Numbered from the stretch's first letter, positions 34,862-46,076 are shown. The stretch is 64,000 bases of DNA from Hyphomicrobiales bacterium (GCA_028290285.1 JAQGKD010000035.1:54122-118121); one strand, 5' to 3'. Program-made: numbers and translations. Notes: generated by a model not told the origin, from the sequence alone.

Positions 34862-37800
34862 ATGTTCAAGAAAGTCCTCATCGCCAACCGGGGCGAAATC
34901 GCCGGTCGCGTCATCCGTACGCTGCGCCGTCTGGGCGTGGCCTCCGTCGCCGTGTATTCCGAAGCGGATCGCTTTACGCGGCCCGTGCTCGATGCTGACG
35001 AGGCCGTGGCTATCGGTCCCGCCCCGGTCAAGGAGAGCTATCTCGATGTCGACGCCATCATCGCCGCGTGCCTGCGCACGGGGGCCGAGGCAGTGCATCC
35101 GGGCTATGGCTTCCTCTCGGAGAATGCACGCTTTGCCGAGCGGCTCGCCGAACACGGCATTCGCTTCATCGGCCCGCGCCCGGAGCATCTGCGCGAATTC
35201 GGGCTGAAACATACGGCGCGCGAAATCGCGGCGCGCTCGGGCGTCCCGCTTCTGCCCGGCAGCGGGTTGCTGGACGGCATGGAAGAGGCGGTGAGGGCGG
35301 CCGACGAGATTGGATATCCCGTCATGCTGAAGAGCACGGCGGGCGGCGGTGGCATCGGCATGCAGCTGTGCCACGATGCGGCGGAACTGGTCGCGAAATT
35401 CGCAGCCGTGCAGCGCATGGCCGGGGCGAGCTTCGGCGATGCGCGCGTCTATCTCGAACGCTTCGTCGCGGTCGCGCGTCACGTGGAAGTGCAGATCTTC
35501 GGCGACGGCAAGGGCCATGTCGTGGCGCTCGGCGAACGCGATTGCTCGTTGCAGCGTCGCAACCAGAAGGTTGTGGAAGAGACGCCCGCGCCGAATATTT
35601 CCGACGCTCTGCGTCGACGCCTGCATGAGGCGGCAATCGCGCTGGGGCGGGCCGTATCCTACGAATCCGCTGGTACCGTGGAGTTCATCTACGATGTCGT
35701 GCGGCAGGATTTCTCCTTCCTCGAAGTGAACACGCGCTTGCAGGTCGAGCATCCGGTGACCGAGGCCGTGTTCGGCGTCGATCTCGTGGAATGGATGATC
35801 CGCCAGGCGGCGGGTGAACTCGTGCTTCCCCCCCAAGCCGCGCTGGTGCCCAAGGGCGCGGCGATGGAAGTCCGCGTCTATGCGGAAAATCCGCAGGCCG
35901 ATTTCCGTCCCTCGACCGGATTGCTGACGCAGGTGACCTGGCCGGACGGCGTGCGCGTCGATGGCTGGGTCGAAACCGGCACGGAGGTCTCGTCCTATTA
36001 CGATCCGATGCTCGCCAAGCTCATCGTCTCTGGGGCGGATCGTCCCGCCGCGCTGGACGCGTTGCGAACCGCCTTGGCGGGCACAGCGATCCACGGCATC
36101 GAGACCAATCTCGATTACCTGCGGGCCGTCGTGGGCGCGCCCGCATTCACCAACGGCGATGTCTCGACCGATGTGCTGAAGCGCTTCGTCTTCACCCCGC
36201 GCGCCATTGAGGTGATCGCACCCGGCGCGCAGACGAGCGTGCAGGACTGGCCGGGGCGTCTCGGCCTCTGGGATGTCGGCGTGCCGCCGTCCGGTCCCAT
36301 GGACGAGCGCTCGCATCGTCTCGCCAATCGCATCGTCGGCAATACCGAGGCCGCTGCTGCGCTGGAATGCACCGTCAATGGGCCGACGCTGCGTTTCCAC
36401 CATGAGGCAATCGTCGCGCTGACAGGCGCGGAGATGACCGCGCGGCTCGATGGCGTGCCCGTGCGCTTCTTCGAGCCGGTCCGCGTGGGCGCCGGTCAGG
36501 TGCTGTCGCTGGGCGCCATCGAGGGGGCGGGACAACGCTGCTACCTCGCCGTGCGCGGCGGCATAGATGCTCCCGTCTATCTGGGCTCGCGCGCGAGCTT
36601 TTCGCTCGGGCGCTTCGGCGGCCATGCGACGGGTCTGCTGCGGGCTGGCGAGGTGCTGAAGATCGACCGTCTCAGCGAGGCCGAGCCACGGCCCGCTTCA
36701 CCCGACGAGGTCGCGCCGCTCACGCGCGAATGGACGATCGCCGTGCGCTCGGGTCCGCATGGCGCGCCGGATTTCTTCACGTCGGGCGATATAGAGGCGC
36801 TGTTTTCCGCGCGTTACGAAGTGCATTTCAACTCGGCGCGAACGGGCGTGCGGCTGATCGGACCGCAGCCGGAATGGGCGCGGCGGGATGGTGGCGAGGC
36901 GGGGCTGCATCCCTCCAACATCCACGACAATGCCTATGCGATCGGCGCTATCGATTTTACCGGCGACATGCCGATCATCCTGGGACCCGATGGCCCAAGC
37001 CTCGGCGGCTTCGTTTGTCCGGCGGTTATCGCGCGCGGCGATCTCTGGAAGATGGGCCAGCTGAAACCTGGCGACGGCGTGCGCTTCGTGCCTGAAGACG
37101 GCTACGCGGCGCTGAGCGCGTCGCCCATGCGGGCAGGGGCCGTGCAGAGCCCTATCCTGCAATGTCTCGAGGACGGGCCCGTGCGCGTCGTCTATCGGCG
37201 CGCGGGCGACGACAACCTGCTCGTGGAATACGGTCCGATGGCGCTCGATCTCGCCTTGCGCCTGCGCGTGCATCTGCTGGCGCAGGCGGTGCTGGAGGCG
37301 CGACTGCCCGGTGTGATCGACATGACGCCGGGCATCCGCTCTCTGCAGATCCATTTCGACAGTTCTGCGCTTTCCGGCACGCGGCTGATTGATGTCCTGC
37401 GCGGCATCGAGGCGGGGCTTCCGGCGGCGGAGGACGTGACGGTGCCGAGCCGCATCGTGCATCTGCCCCTGTCCTGGAACGATCCGTCGATCCGCCTCGC
37501 CATGCGCAAATATCAGGAGCTGGTGCGGCCCGATGCGCCGTGGTGCCCCGACAACATCGAGTTCATCCGCCGCATCAACGGTCTTCAGTCGATTGAGGAT
37601 GTGCATCGTATCGTCTTCGAGGCCGATTATCTGGTGCTGGGCCTCGGGGATGTCTATCTCGGCGCGCCGGTGGCGACCCCCATCGATCCGCGTCATCGGC
37701 TGGTGACCACGAAGTACAATCCCGCTCGCACGTGGACACCGGAGAACGCGGTCGGCATCGGGGGCGCGTATCTCTGCGTCTACGGCATGGAGGGGCCGGG

Positions 37801-38401
37801 CGGCTACCAGCTGTTTGGCCGCACGATCCAGATGTGGAATTCGTGGCGCTCGACGCCGGAGTTCAAACCGGGCCATCCATGGCTCCTGCGCTTCTTCGAC
37901 CGGATCAAGTTTTTCCCCGTCGGGGAGCGCGAGTTGATGGAGGCGCGCGAGGCGTTTCCGCATGGGCGCTATCCCATCCGCATCGAGGAGACGACCTTCT
38001 CCTACCGCGATTACGCGGCCTTCCTTGCGCAGAACGAAGCCAGCATTGCGACGTTCAAGGGCACGCAGCAGGCGGCGTACGAGGCCGAGCGCGCCGACTG
38101 GAAAGCGCGGGGGCTCGACAGTTTCGTCAGCGACGACGGCGGCCCGCCAGTCGCGCAGGACGAAGTGCTTCCCGAAGGTGTGAGCGCGATTTGCGCGACC
38201 ATAACCGGCAACGTCTGGAAGATTCTCGTGGAAGAGGGCGATGTCGTCGAGGCCGGGCAGCCGGTCGTGATCGTCGAGTCGATGAAGATGGAAATGCCGA
38301 TCGCAAGCACGATCGCGGGCCGGATCTCCGGCCTTCGCTGTCAGCCCGGACGTACCGTTCGCGCGGGAGATGTCGTCGCACTTATTGAAGGGGTCTCATG
38401 A
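34862..38401 (+). CDS. Biotin-dependent guanidine carboxylase (urea carboxylase family)
   Basis: 1179-aa multidomain enzyme that carboxylates guanidine (or urea) at the expense of ATP and bicarbonate. The biotin carboxylase domain spans about 1-450 (VLIANRGEIAGRV, GYPVMLKSTAGGGGIGM, EVNTRLQVEHPVTE). Two KipA/KipI-like carboxyltransferase halves cover about 455-1080 (TSVQDWPGRLGLWDVGVPPSG; GIGGAYLCVYGMEGPGGYQLFGR). A C-terminal biotinyl domain carries Lys1142 in VESMKMEMP. Unlike yeast urea amidolyase, the hydrolase is a separate gene. Guanidine is favoured over urea because of the riboswitches and the two DUF1989 genes. Overlaps the next gene by ATGA. Confidence 0.93.
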   Translation: MFKKVLIANRGEIAGRVIRTLRRLGVASVAVYSEADRFTRPVLDADEAVAIGPAPVKESYLDVDAIIAACLRTGAEAVHPGYGFLSENARFAERLAEHGIRFIGPRPEHLREFGLKHTAREIAARSGVPLLPGSGLLDGMEEAVRAADEIGYPVMLKSTAGGGGIGMQLCHDAAELVAKFAAVQRMAGASFGDARVYLERFVAVARHVEVQIFGDGKGHVVALGERDCSLQRRNQKVVEETPAPNISDALRRRLHEAAIALGRAVSYESAGTVEFIYDVVRQDFSFLEVNTRLQVEHPVTEAVFGVDLVEWMIRQAAGELVLPPQAALVPKGAAMEVRVYAENPQADFRPSTGLLTQVTWPDGVRVDGWVETGTEVSSYYDPMLAKLIVSGADRPAALDALRTALAGTAIHGIETNLDYLRAVVGAPAFTNGDVSTDVLKRFVFTPRAIEVIAPGAQTSVQDWPGRLGLWDVGVPPSGPMDERSHRLANRIVGNTEAAAALECTVNGPTLRFHHEAIVALTGAEMTARLDGVPVRFFEPVRVGAGQVLSLGAIEGAGQRCYLAVRGGIDAPVYLGSRASFSLGRFGGHATGLLRAGEVLKIDRLSEAEPRPASPDEVAPLTREWTIAVRSGPHGAPDFFTSGDIEALFSARYEVHFNSARTGVRLIGPQPEWARRDGGEAGLHPSNIHDNAYAIGAIDFTGDMPIILGPDGPSLGGFVCPAVIARGDLWKMGQLKPGDGVRFVPEDGYAALSASPMRAGAVQSPILQCLEDGPVRVVYRRAGDDNLLVEYGPMALDLALRLRVHLLAQAVLEARLPGVIDMTPGIRSLQIHFDSSALSGTRLIDVLRGIEAGLPAAEDVTVPSRIVHLPLSWNDPSIRLAMRKYQELVRPDAPWCPDNIEFIRRINGLQSIEDVHRIVFEADYLVLGLGDVYLGAPVATPIDPRHRLVTTKYNPARTWTPENAVGIGGAYLCVYGMEGPGGYQLFGRTIQMWNSWRSTPEFKPGHPWLLRFFDRIKFFPVGERELMEAREAFPHGRYPIRIEETTFSYRDYAAFLAQNEASIATFKGTQQAAYEAERADWKARGLDSFVSDDGGPPVAQDEVLPEGVSAICATITGNVWKILVEEGDVVEAGQPVVIVESMKMEMPIASTIAGRISGLRCQPGRTVRAGDVVALIEGVS

Positions 38402-40215
38402 TGCTGCCCGTTTTCCTCGATCTCGCAACATTGGACGCGGGCTATCGCGATGGCCGTTTCACCCCGCTAGACGTGGTCGAGGCGGTCATCGAGCGCCATG
38501 CGACATGGCCCGACGATGCGGTCTGGATCAGCCGCGTGGCGAATGATGAGCTCCGCGTGCAGGCGCGTGCGCTGATCGCGGCGGGCGGTCCTTCCGCCGA
38601 CCAGCCACTCTGGGGCATTCCCTTCGCGGTGAAGGACAATATCGATTGCGCCGGGTTGCCCACGACGGCGGCCTGTCCGGCCTTCGCCTATCTGCCTGCC
38701 ACGGATGCATTCGTGGTGGCGCGGCTGAAGGCGGCGGGCGCGATCCTCGTCGGCAAGACCAATCTCGATCAGTTCGCCACAGGCCTCAACGGCACGCGTT
38801 CGCCCTATGGCGCGCCGCGGTGCGTCTTCGATGCGCGCTATGTTTCGGGCGGCTCGTCGTCCGGTTCGGCGGTGGCCGTCGGCTCGGGCCAAGTGGCCTT
38901 CGCGCTGGGCACGGACACTGCGGGCTCCGGGCGCGTGCCCGCGGCCTTCAACAATCTCGTCGGCCTCAAGCCGACGCCGGGGCTTGTCTCGACAAGCGGT
39001 CTCGTGCCGGCCTGCCGCAGCCTCGATTGCATCACGGTTCTCGCAGGAAATGTGGGGGATGCCGACAAGGTGTTCCGCGTCATGCGCGGCTACGATGCGG
39101 GGGACGCCTTTTCTCGCGAAATGCAGCCGTGCGACCTGCCACGGGCCGGACTGCGCTTCGGCGTGCTGGGTGCGAGCGAGCGGGAGTTCTTCGGCGACCG
39201 CGAGACGGAGGCGCTTTACGACGCTGCCATCGCCGGGCTCGAAAAGCTCGGTGGCTCCAGGGTCGAGATCGACTATGCGCCGTTCCGCGAAAGCGCTTTC
39301 CTGCTCTATGGCGGCCCGTGGGTCGCCGAGCGGCTCGCCGCCATCGAGAGCTTCGTCGAGGCGCATGCGGACGCGATGGATCCCAATGTCCGCGCCATCG
39401 TCGAGGCCGCGAAGGACAAGAGCGCGGTGGAGGCGTTTCGCGGTGTCTATCAGCTCGCGCAATTGCGCCAGAAGGCGGCGCGCGAATGGGCGAAGATGGA
39501 CGTGATGCTGCTGCCGACTGCGCCGACGATCTACACGGTCGAGGCGATGCAGGCCGATCCCATTGCGCTCAATTCCAATCTCGGGCGTTACACGAATTTC
39601 GTGAACCTGCTCGATTGCTGCGCCATCGCCATCCCCGGCGGGTTCCGCGAGGATGGCCTGCCCGGCGGCGTGACGCTGATCGCGCCGGCTTTCTGCGACG
39701 ATGCGCTGGCCGCGCTCGCCGACCGGCTGCATCGCGCCGCGCCCTTCGGGATGGGCTGCGATGTGGCCGCTGTTCTGCCGGACGCGAGCAAGGTGGTGGC
39801 TCCGGCGGGCCGCGGCATCGAGATCGTCGTTGTCGGCGCTCATCTTTCGGGGATGCCGCTCAATCATCAGCTGACGAGCGGGGGAGGGTCGCTTGTGCGT
39901 CGGTGCCGCACGGCCGGCGATTACCGCCTGTTTGTGCTGCCCGACACCGTGCCGCCGAAGCCCGGCCTCGTTCGCGAGCCCGGCTTTGCAGGGGCGGGGC
40001 TCGACGTCGAGGTTTGGTCGCTGCCCGCCGCGTCCTTCGGCGCCTTCGTCGATGCCATTCCGGCGCCGCTGGGCATCGGCAAGGTCACGCTCGACGATGG
40101 CGCTACCGTGAGCGGGTTCCTGTGTGAAGCGCACGGCGTCGAAAGCGCGCGCGAGATCACCCAGCTAGGGGGGTGGCGGGCCTATATCGCGGAGAAGACC
40201 GGAGGAGCCGCCTAG
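38398..40215 (+). CDS. atzF: Allophanate hydrolase
   Basis: 605-aa amidase-signature enzyme hydrolysing allophanate to ammonia and CO2, the last step of the pathway. The Ser-cisSer-Lys triad is visible: Lys79 in PFAVKDN, cis-Ser at about 153 in GGSSSGSAVA and Ser177 in GTDTAGSGR. The C-terminal allophanate-hydrolase domain starts near residue 475 (IVVVGAHLSGMPLNHQL). The start overlaps the carboxylase stop in ATGA. Its stop overlaps the stop of the convergent TPM gene (CTAG), leaving no room for a separate terminator. Confidence 0.95.
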   Translation: MMLPVFLDLATLDAGYRDGRFTPLDVVEAVIERHATWPDDAVWISRVANDELRVQARALIAAGGPSADQPLWGIPFAVKDNIDCAGLPTTAACPAFAYLPATDAFVVARLKAAGAILVGKTNLDQFATGLNGTRSPYGAPRCVFDARYVSGGSSSGSAVAVGSGQVAFALGTDTAGSGRVPAAFNNLVGLKPTPGLVSTSGLVPACRSLDCITVLAGNVGDADKVFRVMRGYDAGDAFSREMQPCDLPRAGLRFGVLGASEREFFGDRETEALYDAAIAGLEKLGGSRVEIDYAPFRESAFLLYGGPWVAERLAAIESFVEAHADAMDPNVRAIVEAAKDKSAVEAFRGVYQLAQLRQKAAREWAKMDVMLLPTAPTIYTVEAMQADPIALNSNLGRYTNFVNLLDCCAIAIPGGFREDGLPGGVTLIAPAFCDDALAALADRLHRAAPFGMGCDVAAVLPDASKVVAPAGRGIEIVVVGAHLSGMPLNHQLTSGGGSLVRRCRTAGDYRLFVLPDTVPPKPGLVREPGFAGAGLDVEVWSLPAASFGAFVDAIPAPLGIGKVTLDDGATVSGFLCEAHGVESAREITQLGGWRAYIAEKTGGAA

Positions 40216-40820
40216 ATCACGTAGACTCGGTTGGGCAGCAGGTTCTCGTCGCCCCCGGGCGGATAATGTTGCGCCATAACCTCCGCGCAGATGTTCATGG
40301 CGGCGATGAAGCCATCGGCGACGCGATCCTCGCGGGCATGCGTCACGAGCGTGTCGATCGCCTGCTGCCATTCCGCCTGCTGCGCCTTCGCGGCAATGCC
40401 CTCGTCGGCCACAATGCGCGCGTAGTGCTCGGCGAGCGAGACATAGATCAGGATGCCGTTGCGCTCTTTCGTGCGGCTCAGCCCGCGCGTGAAGAATTGC
40501 TCGACAGCGGCGCGATGGGCGCGTGCGCGGCGCACGCTGCGCGGCACCAGCATCATGCGCAGCGCGGGCAGGGAGAGTAGCAGCGTCAGCGCCACGAAGA
40601 CGGCGATCTGGGCGAGGAAGATCCTCTGCACCGAGAGGTCGGTGAGTGCCATCAGCGGCCAGGGCGCGGCGAGCGCGCCGACCGCGCCCCAGAGCACAGG
40701 CACATGGCTATAATCGGAGGAGCTTCGCGCGAAGACGCAGACGATTTCCCCACTGGTGCGCGTCTCGGCGACCCGGATGGCGTCCGAGATGCGTGCGTGG
40801 TCAGCGGTCGAGAATTCCAT
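40212..40820 (-). CDS. TPM-domain membrane protein
   Basis: 202-aa protein of the TPM (TLP18.3/Psb32/MOLO-1) domain family. The N-terminus STADHARISDAIRVAETRTSGEIVCVFARSSS begins the TPM domain. Two hydrophobic segments lie in the middle (about 40-85), and ERNGILIYVSLAEHYARIVADEGI follows. The real start is the ATG at 40820; the track version from 41114 reads a Gly-rich neighbour out of frame. Start overlaps the stop of the upstream TPM gene by 1 nt. Last gene of the lemA operon. Confidence 0.88.
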   Translation of the reverse strand: MEFSTADHARISDAIRVAETRTSGEIVCVFARSSSDYSHVPVLWGAVGALAAPWPLMALTDLSVQRIFLAQIAVFVALTLLLSLPALRMMLVPRSVRRARAHRAAVEQFFTRGLSRTKERNGILIYVSLAEHYARIVADEGIAAKAQQAEWQQAIDTLVTHAREDRVADGFIAAMNICAEVMAQHYPPGGDENLLPNRVYVI

Positions 40821-41617
40821 CACCAGCCCCCCGATGCGCCGCCGCCGCCCGACGAACCGCCGCCGCCGGAAAAGCCACCCCCGCCGGAGAAGCCGCCGCC
40901 CCAGCCCGATCCCGAGCCGGAGCCCCAGCTGCCGCCGCTGCTGGGCGGAAAGAAAACGCCGCCCGGTCCGCCGCCGCCCCAGCGCGAGCGCTGTCCGCGC
41001 GCGTTGCGGATCATCATCCAGATGACGAAAATGAAGAGGCCCAGCACGATGAGCGGCATCAGCTGGTCCGCCAGGCCGGGTTCCTCGGCGCGAAGGCTCG
41101 GGCGCATCTGCCATTCGGCCGCGTCAGTGGTGAGGACGGTGATGATGTCCTCCACGCCGCGCGTGATCCCGCCGCCGAAATCGCCCGCCTTGAAGCGCGG
41201 CGTGATCGCATTGGCGATGATGATTTTCGACAGCGCATCGGTCAGCGTGCCTTCGAGGCCGTAACCGACTTCTATGCGCACGCGCTTTTCGTTTGGCGCG
41301 ACGAGGAGGAGGAGGCCGTTGTTCTTCTTGGTCTCGCCGAGCTTCCAGTCGCGGAAAAGCCCGTTCGCGTATGGCTCGATTTCGATACCGCCGAGGGAAG
41401 CGACGGTGGCGACGACGAGCTGGATGCCGGATTTGTCTTCCAGATCCTTCAGCTTGGTGTCGAGCGCCTGGCTCGTCTCAGCTGGAATGATCCCGGCGCC
41501 GTCGACGACGCGGCCTGTCAAAGCAGGCCAGGCAGGCGCAGCCAACGCGCCCACCGTGCACATGAGCAGCAGCGCCGCCAGCCAGCCGGCCCGCGCTCTC
41601 GCCAGGAATCGCACCAT
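40820..41617 (-). CDS. Exported TPM-domain protein (YgcG-like) with Gly/Ser-rich tail
   Basis: 265-aa protein with a signal peptide (about 1-26, ending ALAA). A periplasmic TPM domain (GRVVDGAGIIPAETSQALDTKL to about 165) carries KNNGLLLLVAPNEKRVRIEVGYGLEG. One transmembrane helix (LMPLIVLGLFIFVIWMMI) is followed by a cytoplasmic tail of almost pure Gly/Ser/Trp repeats ending SGGGGASGGW. The layout is typical of YgcG-family proteins paired with LemA. Molecular function is unsettled. Confidence 0.92.
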   Translation of the reverse strand: MVRFLARARAGWLAALLLMCTVGALAAPAWPALTGRVVDGAGIIPAETSQALDTKLKDLEDKSGIQLVVATVASLGGIEIEPYANGLFRDWKLGETKKNNGLLLLVAPNEKRVRIEVGYGLEGTLTDALSKIIIANAITPRFKAGDFGGGITRGVEDIITVLTTDAAEWQMRPSLRAEEPGLADQLMPLIVLGLFIFVIWMMIRNARGQRSRWGGGGPGGVFFPPSSGGSWGSGSGSGWGGGFSGGGGFSGGGGSSGGGGASGGW

Positions 41618-41634
41618 GGCGCCCTCGCTCCCGG

Positions 41635-42258
41635 TCAGAACTTGACCGGAGGTGGCGTCTGCGAGCCCTCGGTGGCAGCGAAGGTCGCCATGGGCTTGCT
41701 GGAACGGAAGGCGGTCATCGCCCAGAGCATGGTCGGGAAGGTGCGCAGCGAGGTGTTATATTCCCGCACGGACTCGATGTAGTCGCGCCGGGCGACGGCG
41801 ATCCGGTTTTCGGTGCCCTCGAGCTGCGATTGCAGGGCGAGGAAGTTCTGGTTGGATTTCAGGTCGGGATAGTTTTCGCTGACCGCGAGAAGCCGGCCGA
41901 GCGCGCCCGAAAGCTGGTTCTGCGCATCCTGGAACTGCTTCAGCTTGTCGGGATCGGTCAGCTGCGATGCGTCGATCCTGATCTGCGTCGCCTTGGCGCG
42001 GGCCTCGATGACGGCCGTCAGCACGTCCTTTTCCTGCTTGGCGTAGCCCTGCACGGTCGCGACGAGATTGGGGATGAGGTCGGCGCGGCGCTGGTACTGG
42101 TTCTGCACCTCGGACCATTGCGCCTTGGCATGCTCCTCGAGGGTCGGAATCGTGTTGTAGCCGCAGCCGGCGACGAGCAGGCCGAGGCCGACCGCTACGA
42201 GCAGGGCGCGGGCGCGGGCGAAGCTGACGGGGGAGGCAAGGCTTCGTGTCATGGACAT
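41635..42258 (-). CDS. lemA: LemA-family lipoprotein
   Basis: 207-aa LemA protein with a lipobox-like LLVAGC near residue 32, so it may be a lipoprotein. It has the family core VQNQYQRRADLIPNLVATVQGYAKQEKDVLTAVIEARAKA and LSGALGRLLAVSENYPDLKSNQNF, mostly helical. It sits 17 nt upstream of the YgcG-like gene. LemA and TPM proteins are usually encoded together, but their activity is unknown. The ECF sigma gene is 30 nt upstream. Confidence 0.93.
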   Translation of the reverse strand: MSMTRSLASPVSFARARALLVAVGLGLLVAGCGYNTIPTLEEHAKAQWSEVQNQYQRRADLIPNLVATVQGYAKQEKDVLTAVIEARAKATQIRIDASQLTDPDKLKQFQDAQNQLSGALGRLLAVSENYPDLKSNQNFLALQSQLEGTENRIAVARRDYIESVREYNTSLRTFPTMLWAMTAFRSSKPMATFAATEGSQTPPPVKF

Positions 42259-42288
42259 AGGGGTAACTCCCGATTGAACTTCGGAGGA

Positions 42289-42864
42289 CTATTCGGCTTC
42301 GACCACGCCTCCCGCCTCAAGCGCCCTTCGGAGGCGGGTGAAGGCGAGGCGTATCCTTGACTTGACTGTTCCGAGCGGGAGGCCGGTGCGCTCCGCGATC
42401 TCAGAATGTGACAGGCTTTCGAAAAAGGCGAGCCGCACGAGGGCCAGTTGCTCCTCGGGCAACCCCGACAAAGCCGAGCGCAGGACGTCGTCGCGCGCCT
42501 GCTGGTCGATCATGCGCTCCGCATCGATGGTTGATTCGTCGGGAATATCGAGTGCGAAATCATCGGGATCGACGAAATCGACGCGATCGCGCCGAAGCAC
42601 GTCGATGCGGCGGTTGCGCGCGATTCGGTACAGCCATGTCGCCAGCGAGGATTTCTCGGGCTCGAAGAGATGCGCCTTCCGCCACAGCGAGAGCATCGCG
42701 TCCTGCGCGATCTCCTCGGCGGCGGCGCGGTCGCAGCCGAGCCTGAGCAGATAAGCGTTGAGCCTCGGGCCGAAATAGTCGAACAGCCGCGTAAACGCTT
42801 CGCGGTCGCGCTTCTCTGCCACGGCGGCGACGAGCGCGGCATGTTCGGAAGCGAGTGGCGTCAT
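42289..42864 (-). CDS. ECF-type RNA polymerase sigma factor
   Basis: 191-aa extracytoplasmic-function sigma factor. Region 2 is at about 22-90 (FTRLFDYFGPRLNAYLLRLG, SSLATWLYRIARNRRIDVLRR). Region 4 is at about 130-185 (LSGLPEEQLALVRLAFFESLSHSEIAERTGLPLGTVKSRIR). No anti-sigma gene (ChrR, NrsF or FecR type) is adjacent. Instead, lemA and two TPM genes follow on the same strand. It may control this envelope operon, but that is inference. Confidence 0.94.
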   Translation of the reverse strand: MTPLASEHAALVAAVAEKRDREAFTRLFDYFGPRLNAYLLRLGCDRAAAEEIAQDAMLSLWRKAHLFEPEKSSLATWLYRIARNRRIDVLRRDRVDFVDPDDFALDIPDESTIDAERMIDQQARDDVLRSALSGLPEEQLALVRLAFFESLSHSEIAERTGLPLGTVKSRIRLAFTRLRRALEAGGVVEAE

Positions 42865-43108
42865 CCCGGAATTGTTCTCTCGTTTACACGGCGCCGGTTG
42901 CCTGCGAGACTTCGCCGCGGCAATCGATCGGGAAGCCCGGTTCGGCAGGGTGGACTTCCGTGCGTGATTGTTGCACGTCTGCGTCCGTTTGCGAACCCGG
43001 CACCTCGAAGCTCAGCTGTGGCACCTGGAAGCCGCCGGGAAACAGCGCCGCGGGGGACGGTTTTCAGATCCCTCTCGCATGCTGACAAGCAGGGAGTATC
43101 ATCGGCGC

Positions 43109-43861
43109 ATGATTCGCCAAGCTCAGAAGAAACTCACACGCCGGGCCATGGCCCGCCTGCTCGCTGCGGCGATCTTCGCCGCCGGGGCCGTCCCGCTGCT
43201 GCCCGCTCTGGCGCAAGACAGCCAGCCAGCCCGCACGACGCCCAAAAAGGACACGAAGGCGCCAGCCAAGCCCGGCGCAAAGGACGCGCCTGCCGCGGCC
43301 AAGCCGAGTCTTGCCGCCAAGCCAGGCGCAGCCAAGCCTGCGGCCGGCGGTAAGCCTGCCCCCGCCAAGGACGCAGCGGGCAAGGCCGCGCCCGAGAAAG
43401 ACGCAGCCAAATCCGGCCCCACAGGCAAGCCGACGCTGGTCGCCAGCGTGGGTGACTGGGGAGTTTACGCCACGCCGGCCGGACGCGAGCGGACCTGCTA
43501 CGCGCTCGCCCAGCCCAAAGAAAGGGCTCCGGCCGCGTTGAAGCGCGATCCAGCCTATCTTTTCATATCGACCCGTCCGGCCGAGAACGTCCGCAACGAA
43601 GTGTCCATCATCATGGGTTTCGACGTGAAGACCGAGAAGATACCCGCCGAGGTCTCTGTCGGCACCCGCAAATTCGCCATGGCAGCCCAGGGCAGCCATT
43701 TGTGGGTCCAGGATTCTGGCGCGCCTATCGTCGATGCGATGCGCGGCGGCTCCAAGCTGACGGTGAAGGCCGCCTCGGGGCGCGGCAACCAGACGACCGA
43801 TTCCTATTCGCTCGCAGGGCTCAAGCCGGCGCTGGAACGTGTCCAGAAGGAATGCCCCTGA
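43109..43861 (+). CDS. IalB-family (invasion-associated locus B) exported protein
   Basis: 250-aa exported protein from the ATG at 43109; the track start at 42968 runs through the intergenic region. Basic N-terminus LTRRAMARLL and a signal core end LPALA-Q. A long Ala/Lys/Pro-rich low-complexity linker covers about residues 35-110. The C-terminal IalB domain is WGVYATPAGRERTCYALAQPKERAPA ... YLFISTRPAENVRNEVSIIMGF, with two conserved Cys. The family is widespread in non-pathogenic Hyphomicrobiales, so an invasion role should not be assumed. Confidence 0.87.
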   Translation: MIRQAQKKLTRRAMARLLAAAIFAAGAVPLLPALAQDSQPARTTPKKDTKAPAKPGAKDAPAAAKPSLAAKPGAAKPAAGGKPAPAKDAAGKAAPEKDAAKSGPTGKPTLVASVGDWGVYATPAGRERTCYALAQPKERAPAALKRDPAYLFISTRPAENVRNEVSIIMGFDVKTEKIPAEVSVGTRKFAMAAQGSHLWVQDSGAPIVDAMRGGSKLTVKAASGRGNQTTDSYSLAGLKPALERVQKECP

Positions 43862-43968
43862 GGCGTTTTCCGAGCTTGCCGGAGGCCGCTAGAGGACTTC
43901 GGCAACCCTTCCCGGCGACTTGTCCGAATGTCTCGCGACCAAAGTTTGAGCGCTGACGGCTTGTTCGT

Positions 43969-44035
43969 GGGCTGCGCATTTGCATAATGCAGCGCACAAT
44001 CCATGAGCAAAGTTCGCTGAGTGCAAAGTACTCAG
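43969..44035. promoter_or_regulatory. Palindromic motifs in the acs leader
   Basis: Two dyads lie in the 200-bp leader of acs: TGCATAATGCA (43981-43991), set in a larger imperfect palindrome GCTGCGCATT...AATGCAGCGC, and CTGAGT-gcaaagt-ACTCAG (44017-44035). Both are candidate operators for an acetate/short-chain-acid regulator. No regulator can be named. Confidence 0.35.
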
Positions 44036-44062
44036 GTGCGTGTCCCGCGGGGAGGGAACAAC

Positions 44063-46000
<1,938 letters not shown>

Positions 46001-46076
46001 CGCACGGGCCCTCGCAGCCAGTCTCTTAACCCTGCCCACAGCCTCCTCTGCGGGCGGGCAGCATTCTTGCTAATTT

